Below, piece by piece: positions 36,881 to 46,413 of a stretch of DNA of 64,000 nucleotides (within the stretch, counting starts at the first letter, position 1; every line of letters begins with the position of its first letter). The stretch spans positions 9,209,380-9,273,379 of the forward strand of contig NC_073746.1 in assembly GCF_029784135.1 (NCBI RefSeq). The letters are read 5' to 3'. Both the position numbers and the translations under genes were made by a program. The notes beneath the pieces are model-generated. The model was given only the letters and a program-made list of their open reading frames with translations, was not told the origin of the DNA and ran no database searches. Source of the DNA: Toxorhynchites rutilus septentrionalis. Taxonomy: Eukaryota > Arthropoda > Insecta > Diptera > Culicidae.

Positions 36881-37964
36881 ATTTCTGCACTGTGTGTTGC
36901 CCAGGTACGACAACTGCGCGAGTACTTCGCAGAACGCGCCAACCAAAACGCGCTATACCGGGCTGTCTGCGCCGCCGACAGAGGATACAGCGCTCTGCAC
37001 TTGGCGCAAGCGGAGTACCAACTCAACTGCAATCTGCAGACAGTGGAGGAGAAGATTGCAGCTTGGAAGCAGAAGGCAGTGCATGGTGCCCACCCCCATC
37101 AACTGGACCGGCCACACGTCGACAAGGCCGCATCTAATCTGTGGCTAACGCGTGGTGAACTCTCTTCAGTAGTAGAAGCCGACATGATAGCCATCCAGGA
37201 CAGGATAATGCCGACGAGAAACTGCAGGCGGTACGTCTGGCATCAAGACGTTGATGACATTTGCCGGATGTGCCATCAACCAGGTGAAAACATAGAGCAC
37301 ATTATGGGAGGCTGTCCCGTTTTGGCCAACGCAGCCTACACCGAGCGCCACAACAACGTGGCCCGTATTGTTCATCGACAACTGGCGCTCCAATGTGCTC
37401 TACTGGAAGACAACGTACCAAACTACCGGTACCTGCCTGCACCTGTCCTGGAAAATGACCGTTTCAAGCTGTACTGGGATCGCACTGTTCTGACCGACCT
37501 CTCGATCCACCACAACCGCCCAGATATAATGGTTTACGACAAGAGCGACCGCAAAGTCACCATCATCGATGTCGCTATTCCACTGAACCAGAATCTGGAG
37601 GAGACCCACGGTCGCAAAATCTGCAAGTACCGACCATTGGCCGTGGAGCTCAAGGAACTGTGGGGGCTAAGGGAGGTCCCAAGAATTGTTCCAGTCGTTC
37701 TCTCTGGAACTGGAATTATCCCGAAGACACTTCTGGAAGCGCTAAAGGTGTTGAACATCGAGAAGGAATTGGCCGGCATCCAAAAGTCGGTCATCCTTAG
37801 CACCTGCGCGATTGTCCGACAATTCCTCGGTCAGGACTAAAACAGCACGAGCATGCAGATACGTGCATTCCGCAGAGCCTAGTCCCCCTTTGGCATTCAG
37901 AAGCCCGGGGGCAGGTGAAAATTCTGGCTAGGTTCGCCTAGTTAAGAAGTGAGATAAGTCTGCC
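36881..37964 (+). pseudogene. R4-clade LINE copy 2 (strongly 5'-truncated)
   Basis: It contains only the last third of the ORF (about 280 codons plus the upstream remnant, stop at 37838-37840): post-RT region, CCHC and endonuclease. It starts ATTTCTGCACTGTGTG directly after GGTTCTC, which is the first 7 bp of the downstream full-length copy and therefore reads as target duplication. The protein segment it shares with copy 1 appears identical. Confidence 0.9.
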
Positions 37965-37969
37965 AAAAA

Positions 37970-38246
37970 GGTTCTCAAATGGGGATCAACACTAGGGTAG
38001 GAGCCTGCCCGTTGGTCTCAAATGTTCCTATCTCACGCCTCCACGAAGATCATATGACGACATTTTTAGATCGGGCGTGAACTGGAAACACACACCTGGT
38101 CTTGGCTCCGAGAACGGGTGTCGAAAGTGGCTAAGTGAGGGGGTGCGAGCGAGTCAGAGCGCTATATCTCTCCCGGGGAAGGCCTCCCGGGTCATGGAGG
38201 CCTTGCATACCCGCTGTCTCCCGGGCAAAGGAGATACACCCAGAAA
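37970..38246 (+). promoter_or_regulatory. R4 5' UTR (copy 3)
   Basis: About 277 bp separate the element's first base (GGTTCTCAAATGGGGATC) from the main ATG. It contains GC-rich inverted motifs (CTCCCGGGGAAGGCCTCCCGG) and an overlapping 84-codon frame at 38077-38331 in another phase. Internal promoters are expected in LINE 5' UTRs, but no specific site can be named. Confidence 0.55.
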
Positions 38247-41200
38247 ATGGAGCTACGTTCACGAAGAATACTTAGAATGCGATCGCCCGAGGAGGGTCCC
38301 CGAACTGGAGCTGGTCCTGGAACGGGCGTAAGAGCGAGCGGCCAGCGGCTGGAGGGCGATGTGCAAGAGCGGGCCACCAGCCGGGTTCAACCCGAAGAGC
38401 TACCGCCACACGGAAACAGCAGCCATCGACATCACCCAAGAAACGCTGCGCCTACGAGACGTGTTGCGACTGCCAGACGACAGTCGTCCACACTTGTGGG
38501 TACAACTAGGCGCCGGATCATGTGGACACACGAAATGAACGAATTCGTGATCCGCGCCTATTACATCTGCACTGCTTTGGAGACGGACATGAGCGGTCGC
38601 CCTCGAATACTAACAATGTTCGAGGAAGCGTATCCAGAGTTCGTCGGGAGGCTTGATCAGAACGCGATGAACGCGAGGCGTAGAGCGATAGTACGCAACA
38701 ACATGCTCTCCCAAACGCAAATCGACGAGATCAAGCAGCAGGTGCAGAGAGAAATAAGCTCCAGGAACAACAGAGCAAGCGATGTGTCGAGACGAAGTTC
38801 AGTACGGCTGAGCAATTCATTCGCGAGTGGGGCACGCGAATCAGCACCAGTGGAGGCCACAGTACTACAACCCCCTGAGCCGGAAGACCCACAGCCAGAT
38901 CAACAACTACTACGCGATCTGGTCTTCCACTACGACGAGGCGATCTCACAGTTCCGCGACACAGACCCATTGTCGCGCCCCAGGATCCCGAAGTTGCAGC
39001 ATTCCCGCAGGCTGACAAGTGCAGTAAAGCTCATGAACGAGCACGTTCTTCCGCTGCACTTGGTTGATGCTGAGAACATGGAGGAGCTGCAACTGAAAGT
39101 TTACTGTGCTGCTGTGGCGACCGCCAAAAGTTTAGGATACCGTATTAGGCCAAGAGGCGGACTGCTCCAACATCTCCGTGAAAGGCGTGAGCCTCCATGG
39201 CGAAGGAGATTGGAGCAACGGATCCTAAACAAGCGCGCCGCAATTGGAAGACTGATGGCGTACAAAAGAGGCAGCAGATCGGCGAAATTATGTCGCCAAG
39301 TTGCTGTGATCGTGCGGCCTACTGAACTTCGCCAGCTGGGAGCTCACCAGCTGACGGAAAAACTCGACACACTGGTACAGCAATTGAGCGTCCTAACTAA
39401 ACGGCTGAAACGTTACTCTGACTCTGCAAAGCGCCAGGAACAAAATCGGATGTTCAGAGATAACGAAAAAGCGTTCTACGACCACATTAGCGACGAGAAG
39501 CCCGACTACCGCGAAGGTTTGCCAGATATTAGCGATGTGACGAACTTCTGGGCTGGTATTTGGGAGACCCCAGTACAACATCGCGACGGGCAAATGTGGT
39601 TAAGACGGGAGGAGGAGAGTTGTGGTGAAATTGGAGAGATGCCAGCTATCATCGTCGAAGAGAACGATGTCCGCGAAGCCTCGCGGTACCTGAGGAACTG
39701 GGCAGCACCGGGCCCCGATGGTGTCCAGAACTTTTGGCACAAGAAGCTGACCGTCGCACATCCAAAGATAGCTGAGTGCTTCAACAAGGTGCTACGTGAC
39801 CCACACAACCTTCCTGAATTCGCCACCCGTGGCGTCACCTTCCTCCTCCCGAAAGACAGCAACACATTGAACCCATCAAAGTACAGACCGATAACGTGCC
39901 TATCGAGTCTGTACAAAATACTGAGCAGCATAATTACCGCCAAAGTTTCTGCTCACTGCGAACAGCATCACATCATCGCAGAAGAGCAGAAAGGATGCAG
40001 GAAAAATACGCATGGCTGCAAAGACCAGGCCATCATCGACGCAGCCATAGTCGGCCAGGCGGTATATAACCAGCGGAACCTAAGTATGGCCTACATCGAT
40101 TACAGGAAGGCTTATGACTCCATACCTCACTCGTTTCTCGTCCGGGTATTGGAGCTCTACAAAATTGATCCCGTCGTCGTTAGGTTCCTGCAGCATGCGA
40201 TGAGGCAGTGGAGCACGTCTCTGCACCTTAGTGATGGGGAAAATGTGTTGCAGTCTAGAACGCTGCAGATAAAGAGGGGGATATTCCAAGGCGACTCTTT
40301 CAGCCCGCTTTGGTTTTGTCTGGCACTGAACCCCCTCAGTAGGACGCTCAATAGAAACGGTCATGGCTATAAAATAAGGTATGGCGACGGCGCCCACGAA
40401 GAAGTGACCCATACCTTTTACATGGACGATCTCAAGGTCTACGCTGATTCACGTCAGCGTCTAGGTGTAGCTATCCGGGTTGTCGAAGACATAAGCAGGG
40501 ACATCTGTATGGAGTTCGGCCTCGACAAGTGTCGCTGTGTCCACCTGCTGAAAGGACAACTTACCGAATCCGGAGGCTACGAGGTCTATGACGGCGAGTT
40601 TATAAGAGACATGGTTCGTGGCGAATCCTATAAATATCTTGGATTCCGACAGCTCACCGGGATTCGCCACTCCGACATCAAGACGGAGCTGCGAGACAAG
40701 TTCTTGAGTCGAGTGAACTGTGTCCTGAGGACTTTCCTCAACGCGGGGAACAAGGTACGCGCGATCAACACATTTGCGGTTCCCCTGCTGACCTTCAGTT
40801 TTGGTGTAGTCAAATGGAGCAAAACTGACCTAGAGGACCTTGAGAGGAGGATGAGGAAAGCATTCGAAGAGGCCGGAATGCACCATCCTCAATCGGCACT
40901 GGAGAGAGTTTCACTACCACGCAAAGAAGGGGGACTTGGAATCGTCGATATTTCTGCACTGTGTGTTGCCCAGGTACGACAACTGCGCGAATACTTCGCA
41001 GAACGCGCCAACCAAAACGCGCTATACCGGGCTGTCTGCGCCGCTGACAGAGGATACAGCGCTCTGCACTTGGCGCAAGCGGAGTACCAACTAAATTGCA
41101 ATCTGCAGACAGTGGAGGAGAAGATTGCAGCTTGGAAGCAGAAGGCAGTGCATGGTGCCCACCCCCATCAACTGGACCGGCCACACGTCGACAAGGCCGC

Positions 41201-41909
41201 ATCTAATCTGTGGCTAACGCGTGGTGAACTCTCTTCAGTAGTAGAAGCCGACATGATAGCCATCCAGGACAGGATAATGCCGACGAGAAACTGCAGGCGG
41301 TACGTCTGGCATCAAGACGTTGATGACATTTGCCGGATGTGCCATCAACCAGGTGAAAACATAGAACACATTATGGGAGGCTGTCCCGTTTTGGCCAACG
41401 CAGCCTACACCGAGCGCCACAACAACGTGGCCCGTATTGTTCATCGACAACTGGCGCTCCAATGTGCTCTACTGGAAGACAACGTACCAAACTACCGGTA
41501 CCTGCCTGCACCTGTCCTGGAAAATGACCGTTTCAAGCTGTACTGGGATCGCACTGTTCTGACCGACCTCTCGATCCACCACAACCGCCCAGATATAATG
41601 GTTTACGACAAGAGCGACCGCAAAGTCACCATCATCGATGTCGCTATTCCACTGAACCAGAATCTGGAGGAGACCCACGGTCGCAAAATCTGCAAGTACC
41701 GACCATTGGCCGTGGAGCTCAAGGAACTGTGGGGGCTAAGGGAGGTCCCAAGAATTGTTCCAGTCGTTCTCTCTGGAACTGGAATTATCCCGAAGACACT
41801 TCTGGAAGCGCTAAAGGTGTTGAACATCGAGAAGGAATTGGCCGGCATCCAAAAGTCGGTCATCCTTAGCACCTGCGCGATTGTCCGACAATTCCTCGGT
41901 CAGGACTAA
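38247..41909 (+). CDS. R4-clade LINE protein, intact (copy 3)
   Basis: The single ORF of 1220 codons is the usual organisation of R2/R4-type LINEs. The arginine-rich N-terminus is followed at about residue 92 by WTHEMNEFVIRAYY, a Myb-like putative DNA-binding region seen in R4 relatives. RT spans roughly 500-830: KYRPITCLSSLYK, AYIDYRKAYDS near 613, GIFQGDSFSPLWF, and YMDDLKVYA near 724. CRMCHQPGENIEHIMGGC near 1029 is the C-terminal CCHC. RPDIMVYDK near 1113 and TIIDVAIP near 1127 form the restriction-like endonuclease that nicks the target for reverse transcription. There are no stops or frameshifts, and it differs from copy 4 by about eight residues. It is a candidate active element; transcription from inside a gypsy leader is unproven. 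Confidence 0.93.
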   Translation: MELRSRRILRMRSPEEGPRTGAGPGTGVRASGQRLEGDVQERATSRVQPEELPPHGNSSHRHHPRNAAPTRRVATARRQSSTLVGTTRRRIMWTHEMNEFVIRAYYICTALETDMSGRPRILTMFEEAYPEFVGRLDQNAMNARRRAIVRNNMLSQTQIDEIKQQVQREISSRNNRASDVSRRSSVRLSNSFASGARESAPVEATVLQPPEPEDPQPDQQLLRDLVFHYDEAISQFRDTDPLSRPRIPKLQHSRRLTSAVKLMNEHVLPLHLVDAENMEELQLKVYCAAVATAKSLGYRIRPRGGLLQHLRERREPPWRRRLEQRILNKRAAIGRLMAYKRGSRSAKLCRQVAVIVRPTELRQLGAHQLTEKLDTLVQQLSVLTKRLKRYSDSAKRQEQNRMFRDNEKAFYDHISDEKPDYREGLPDISDVTNFWAGIWETPVQHRDGQMWLRREEESCGEIGEMPAIIVEENDVREASRYLRNWAAPGPDGVQNFWHKKLTVAHPKIAECFNKVLRDPHNLPEFATRGVTFLLPKDSNTLNPSKYRPITCLSSLYKILSSIITAKVSAHCEQHHIIAEEQKGCRKNTHGCKDQAIIDAAIVGQAVYNQRNLSMAYIDYRKAYDSIPHSFLVRVLELYKIDPVVVRFLQHAMRQWSTSLHLSDGENVLQSRTLQIKRGIFQGDSFSPLWFCLALNPLSRTLNRNGHGYKIRYGDGAHEEVTHTFYMDDLKVYADSRQRLGVAIRVVEDISRDICMEFGLDKCRCVHLLKGQLTESGGYEVYDGEFIRDMVRGESYKYLGFRQLTGIRHSDIKTELRDKFLSRVNCVLRTFLNAGNKVRAINTFAVPLLTFSFGVVKWSKTDLEDLERRMRKAFEEAGMHHPQSALERVSLPRKEGGLGIVDISALCVAQVRQLREYFAERANQNALYRAVCAADRGYSALHLAQAEYQLNCNLQTVEEKIAAWKQKAVHGAHPHQLDRPHVDKAASNLWLTRGELSSVVEADMIAIQDRIMPTRNCRRYVWHQDVDDICRMCHQPGENIEHIMGGCPVLANAAYTERHNNVARIVHRQLALQCALLEDNVPNYRYLPAPVLENDRFKLYWDRTVLTDLSIHHNRPDIMVYDKSDRKVTIIDVAIPLNQNLEETHGRKICKYRPLAVELKELWGLREVPRIVPVVLSGTGIIPKTLLEALKVLNIEKELAGIQKSVILSTCAIVRQFLGQD

Positions 41910-41942
41910 AACAGCACGAGCATGCAGATACGTGCATTCCGC

Positions 41943-41992
41943 AGAGCCTAGTCCCCCTTTGGCATTCAGAAGCCCGGGGGCAGGTGAAAATT
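41943..41992 (+). promoter_or_regulatory. R4 3'-UTR hairpin (copy 3)
   Basis: GAGCCTAGTCCCCCTTTGGC is followed by an 8-base loop and GCCCGGGGG, so CCCCC pairs with GGGGG and GGC with GCC. The same structure occurs in the other three array copies (near 36785, 37877, 46027) and in the diverged relic at 60884-60930. In this group the RT recognises 3'-UTR RNA structure, which makes this the likely recognition element. Confidence 0.7.
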
Positions 41993-42327
41993 CTGGCTAG
42001 GTTCGCCTAGTTAAGAAGTGAGATAAGTCTGCCAAAAAAAAAAACATTAGGGTTCTCAAATGGGGATCAACACTAGGGTAGGAGCCTACCTGTTGGTCTC
42101 AAATGTTCCTATCTCACGCCTCCACGAAGATCATATGACGACATTTTTAGATCGGGCGTGAACTGGAAACACACACCTGGTCTTGGCTCCGAGAACGGGT
42201 GTCGAAAGTGGCTAAGTGAGGGGGTGCGAGCGAGTCAGAGCGCTATATCTCTCCCGGGGAAGGCCTCCCGGGTCATGGAGGCCTTGCCAACCCGCTGTCT
42301 CCCGGGCAAAGGAGATACACCCAGAAA

Positions 42328-45300
42328 ATGGAGCTACGTTCACGAAGAATACTCAGAATGCGATCGCCCGAGGAGGGTCCCCGAACTGGAGCTGGTCCTG
42401 GAACGGGCGTAAGAGCGAGCGGCCAGCGGCTGGAGGGCGATGTGCAAGAGCGGGCCACCAGCCGGGTTCAACCCGAAGAGCTACCGCCACACGGAAACAG
42501 CAGCCATCGACATCACCAACGAAACGCTGCGCCTACGAGGCGTGTTGCGACTGTCAGACGACAGTCGTCCACACTTGTGGGTACTACTAGGCGACGGATC
42601 ATGTGGACACATGAAATGAATGAATTCGTGATCCGCGCCTATTACATCTGCACTGCTTTGGAGACGGACATGAGCGGTCGCCCTCGAATACTAACAATGT
42701 TCGAGGAAGCGTATCCAGAGTTCGTCGGGAGGCTTGATCAGAACGCGATGAACGCGAGGCGTAGAGCGATAGTACGCAACAACATGCTCTCCCAAACGCA
42801 AATCGACGAGATCAAGCAGCAGGTGCAGAGAGAAATAAGCTCCAGGAACAACAGAGCAAGCGATGTGTCGAGACGAAGTTCAGTACGGCTGAGCAATTCA
42901 TTCGCGAGTGGGGCACGCGAATCAGCACCAGTGGAGGCCACAGTACTACAACCCCCTGAGCCGGAAGACCCACAGCCAGATCAACAACTACTACGCGATC
43001 TGGTCTTCCACTACGACGAGGCGATCTCACAGTTCCGCGACACAGACCCATTGTCGCGCCCCAGGATCCCGAAGTTGCAGCATTCCCGCAGGCTGACAAG
43101 TGCAGTAAAGCTCATGAACGAGCACGTTCTTCCGCTGCACTTGGTTGATGCTGAGAACATGGAGGAGCTGCAACTGAAAGTTTACTGTGCTGCTGTGGCG
43201 ACCGCCAAAAGTTTAGGATACCGTATTAGGCCAAGAGGCGGACTGCTCCAACATCTCCGTGAAAGGCGTGAGCCTCCATGGCGAAGGAGATTGGAGCAAC
43301 GGATCCTAAACAAGCGCGCCGCAATTGGAAGACTGATGGCGTACAAAAGAGGCAGCAGATCGGCGAAATTATGTCGCCAAGTTGCTGTGATCGTGCGGCC
43401 TACTGAACTTCGCCAGCTGGGAGCTCACCAGCTGACGGAAAAACTCGACACACTGGTACAGCAATTGAGCGTCCTAACTAAACGGCTGAAACGTTACTCT
43501 GACTCTGCAAAGCGCCAGGAACAAAATCGGATGTTCAGAGATAACGAAAAAGCGTTCTACGACCACATTAGCGACGAGAAGCCCGACTACCGCGAAGGTT
43601 TGCCAGATATTAGCGATGTGACGAACTTCTGGGCTGGTATTTGGGAGACCCCAGTACAACATCGCGACGGGCAAATGTGGTTAAGACGGGAGGAGGAGAG
43701 TTGTGGTGAAATTGGAGAGATGCCAGCTATCATCGTCGAAGAGAACGATGTCCGCGAAGCCTCGCGGTACCTGAGGAACTGGGCAGCACCGGGCCCCGAT
43801 GGTGTTCAGAACTTCTGGCACAAGAAGCTGACCGTCGCACATCAAAAGATAGCTGAGTGCTTCAACAAGGTGCTACGTGACCCACACAACCTCCCTGAAT
43901 TCGCCACCCGTGGCGTCACATTCCTCCTCCCGAAAGACAGCAACACATTGAACCCATCAAAGTACAGGCCGATAACGTGCCTATCGAGTCTGTACAAGAT
44001 ATTAAGCAGCATCATAACCGCCAAAGTTTCTGCCCACTGCGAACAACACCATATCATCGCAGAAGAGCAGAAAGGATGCAGAAAAAATACGCATGGCTGC
44101 AAAGACCAGGCCATCATCGACGCAACCATAGTCGGCCAGGCGGTTTATAATCAGCGGAACCTAAGCATGGCCTATATCGATTACAGGAAGGCTTATGACT
44201 CCATACCTCACTCGTTTCTCGTCCGGGTATTGGAGCTCTACAAAATTGATCCCGTCGTCGTTAGGTTCCTGCAGCATGCGATGAGGCAGTGGAGCACGTC
44301 TCTGCACCTTAGTGATGGGGAAAATGTGTTGCAGTCTAGAACGCTGCAGATAAAGAGGGGGATATTCCAAGGCGACTCTTTCAGCCCGCTTTGGTTTTGT
44401 CTGGCACTGAACCCCCTCAGTAGGACGCTCAATAGAAACGGTCATGGCTATAAAATAAGGTATGGCGACGGCGCCCACGAAGAAGTGACCCATACCTTTT
44501 ACATGGACGATCTCAAGGTCTACGCTGATTCACGTCAGCGTCTAGGTGTAGCTATCCGGGTTGTCGAAGACATAAGCAGGGACATCTGTATGGAGTTCGG
44601 CCTCGACAAGTGTCGCTGTGTCCACCTGCTGAAAGGACAACTTACCGAATCCGGAGGCTACGAGGTCTATGACGGCGAGTTTATAAGAGACATGGTTCGT
44701 GGCGAATCCTATAAATATCTTGGATTCCGACAGCTCACCGGGATTCGCCACTCCGACATCAAGACGGAGCTGCGAGACAAGTTCTTGAGTCGAGTGAACT
44801 GTGTCCTGAGGACTTTCCTCAACGCGGGGAACAAGGTACGCGCGATCAACACATTCGCGGTTCCCCTGCTGACCTTCAGTTTTGGTGTAGTCAAATGGAG
44901 CAAAACTGACCTAGAGGACCTTGAGAGGGGGATGAGGAAAGCATTCAAAGAGGCCGGAATGCACCATCCTCAATCGGCACTGGAGAGAGTTTCACTACCA
45001 CGCAAAGAAGGGGGACTTGGAATCGTCGACATTTCTGCACTGTGTGTTGCCCAGGTACGACAACTGCGCGAGTACTTCGCAGAACGCGCCAACCAAAACG
45101 CGCTATACCGGGCTGTCTGCGCCGCCGACAGAGGATACAGCGCTCTGCACTTGGCGCAAGCGGAGTACCAACTCAACTGCAATCTGCAGACAGTGGAGGA
45201 GAAGATTGCAGCTTGGAAGCAGAAGGCAGTGCATGGTGCCCACCCCCATCAACTGGACCGGCCACACGTCGACAAGGCCGCATCTAATCTGTGGCTAACG

Positions 45301-45990
45301 CGTGGTGAACTCTCTTCAGTAGTAGAAGCCGACATGATAGCCATCCAGGACAGGATAATGCCGACGAGAAACTGCAGGCGGTACGTCTGGCATCAAGACG
45401 TTGATGACATTTGCCGGATGTGCCATCAACCAGGTGAAAACATAGAACACATTATGGGAGGCTGTCCCGTTTTGGCCAACGCAGCCTACACCGAGCGCCA
45501 CAACAACGTGGCCCGTATTGTTCATCGACAACTGGCGCTCCAATGTGCTCTACTGGAAGACAACGTACCAAACTACCGGTACCTGCCTGCACCTGTCCTG
45601 GAAAATGACCGTTTCAAGCTGTACTGGGATCGCACTGTTCTGACCGACCTCTCGATCCACCACAACCGGCCAGATATAATGGTTTACGACAAGAGCGACC
45701 GCAAAGTCACCATCATCGATGTCGCTATTCCACTGAACCAGAATCTGGAGGAGACCCACGGTCGCAAAATCTGCAAGTACCGACCATTGGCCGTGGAGCT
45801 CAAGGAACTGTGGGGGCTAAGGGAGGTCCCAAGAATTGTTCCAGTCGTTCTCTCTGGAACTGGAATTGTCCCGAAGACACTTCTGGAAGCGCTAAAGGTG
45901 TTGAATATGGAGAAGGAATTGGCCGGCATCCAAAAGTCGGTCATCCTTAGCACCTGCGCGATTGTCCGACAATTTCTCGGTCAGGACTGA
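42328..45990 (+). CDS. R4-clade LINE protein, intact (copy 4)
   Basis: This is a second full-length 1220-codon ORF with the same domains as the copy at 38247: Myb-like WTHEMNEF, RT with YMDD, CCHC, and the RPD...IIDVAIP endonuclease. Amino-acid differences are few, for example Q for P near residue 63, G for R in LERGMRK and V for I in GTGIVPKT. Nucleotide differences are strikingly concentrated at about 43800-44170. Its 3' end (GTCTGCC plus an A-run to 46122) joins gypsy sequence at CGAAATAAATAC, which marks it as the first insertion in the array. Its stop is TGA where copy 3 has TAA. Confidence 0.93.
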   Translation: MELRSRRILRMRSPEEGPRTGAGPGTGVRASGQRLEGDVQERATSRVQPEELPPHGNSSHRHHQRNAAPTRRVATVRRQSSTLVGTTRRRIMWTHEMNEFVIRAYYICTALETDMSGRPRILTMFEEAYPEFVGRLDQNAMNARRRAIVRNNMLSQTQIDEIKQQVQREISSRNNRASDVSRRSSVRLSNSFASGARESAPVEATVLQPPEPEDPQPDQQLLRDLVFHYDEAISQFRDTDPLSRPRIPKLQHSRRLTSAVKLMNEHVLPLHLVDAENMEELQLKVYCAAVATAKSLGYRIRPRGGLLQHLRERREPPWRRRLEQRILNKRAAIGRLMAYKRGSRSAKLCRQVAVIVRPTELRQLGAHQLTEKLDTLVQQLSVLTKRLKRYSDSAKRQEQNRMFRDNEKAFYDHISDEKPDYREGLPDISDVTNFWAGIWETPVQHRDGQMWLRREEESCGEIGEMPAIIVEENDVREASRYLRNWAAPGPDGVQNFWHKKLTVAHQKIAECFNKVLRDPHNLPEFATRGVTFLLPKDSNTLNPSKYRPITCLSSLYKILSSIITAKVSAHCEQHHIIAEEQKGCRKNTHGCKDQAIIDATIVGQAVYNQRNLSMAYIDYRKAYDSIPHSFLVRVLELYKIDPVVVRFLQHAMRQWSTSLHLSDGENVLQSRTLQIKRGIFQGDSFSPLWFCLALNPLSRTLNRNGHGYKIRYGDGAHEEVTHTFYMDDLKVYADSRQRLGVAIRVVEDISRDICMEFGLDKCRCVHLLKGQLTESGGYEVYDGEFIRDMVRGESYKYLGFRQLTGIRHSDIKTELRDKFLSRVNCVLRTFLNAGNKVRAINTFAVPLLTFSFGVVKWSKTDLEDLERGMRKAFKEAGMHHPQSALERVSLPRKEGGLGIVDISALCVAQVRQLREYFAERANQNALYRAVCAADRGYSALHLAQAEYQLNCNLQTVEEKIAAWKQKAVHGAHPHQLDRPHVDKAASNLWLTRGELSSVVEADMIAIQDRIMPTRNCRRYVWHQDVDDICRMCHQPGENIEHIMGGCPVLANAAYTERHNNVARIVHRQLALQCALLEDNVPNYRYLPAPVLENDRFKLYWDRTVLTDLSIHHNRPDIMVYDKSDRKVTIIDVAIPLNQNLEETHGRKICKYRPLAVELKELWGLREVPRIVPVVLSGTGIVPKTLLEALKVLNMEKELAGIQKSVILSTCAIVRQFLGQD

Positions 45991-46170
45991 AACAGCACGA
46001 GCATGCAGATACGTGCATTCCGCAGAGCCTAGTCCCCCTTTGGCATTCAGAAGCCCGGGGGCAGGTGAAAATTCTGGCTAGGTTCGCCTAGTTAAGAAGT
46101 GAGATAAGTCTGCCAAAAAAAACGAAATAAATACATAGATAGTTGTTGCCCAATGTGTTTTGAGACCAGC

Positions 46171-46407
46171 ATGGGTCTTTTTAGCTCTAAAACTGTAGCA
46201 AATACAGGAGACCCTCAGGTCCAAATATTGAACCACTTAGAAAATCATGGTCAAATGCACGAATACCAAGGAACAATCCTTTGTATTCTTCTAGGCGTAA
46301 TTATCATAACAACGCTCATGAAACTTTTTAAAGCCTACAAAACATGGGTAACAGCTCAAGCTGTGGAGGCGGCACGTAAAATGCAAGCGGCGTCCGACCT
46401 AGTATAA
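46171..46407 (+). CDS. Small gypsy ORF: predicted myristoylated membrane protein
   Basis: It encodes 78 residues from the ATG at 46171 (context CAGCATGG); an upstream in-frame ATG at 46153 would add six residues. The second ATG is preferred because the product starts MGLFSSK, which fits the N-myristoylation consensus (G2, S6). A hydrophobic segment (GTILCILLGVIIITTLM) could span a membrane, and a basic and helical tail follows. It ends 6 bp before the gag ATG, so both are probably read from one transcript. I do not know a defined function; a role in bringing Gag to membranes is inference. Confidence 0.65.
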   Translation: MGLFSSKTVANTGDPQVQILNHLENHGQMHEYQGTILCILLGVIIITTLMKLFKAYKTWVTAQAVEAARKMQAASDLV

Positions 46408-46413
46408 AACCAG

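Larger units (their letters stand above)
34659..46122 (+). repeat. Head-to-tail array of four R4-clade LINE copies
   Basis: All four copies have the same orientation, are separated only by short A-runs, and share the 3' end GAGATAAGTCTG(CC). Copies 3 (37970-42033) and 4 (42051-46114) are full length. Copy 2 (36881-37964) starts late in the ORF and sits 7 bp inside the 5' end of a full-length copy (GGTTCTC duplicated). Copy 1 (about 34732-36870) is 5'-truncated and sits inside copy 2, flanked by a roughly 37-bp duplication (34695-34731 and 36871-36907). Order of arrival inferred: 4, 3, 2, 1. Confidence 0.88.

Noticed and set aside
34698..37964. Interpreting R4 copies 1 and 2 as unequal-crossover chimeras
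   Set aside because: Target-site duplications of the downstream copy's 5' end explain both odd 5' junctions more simply.
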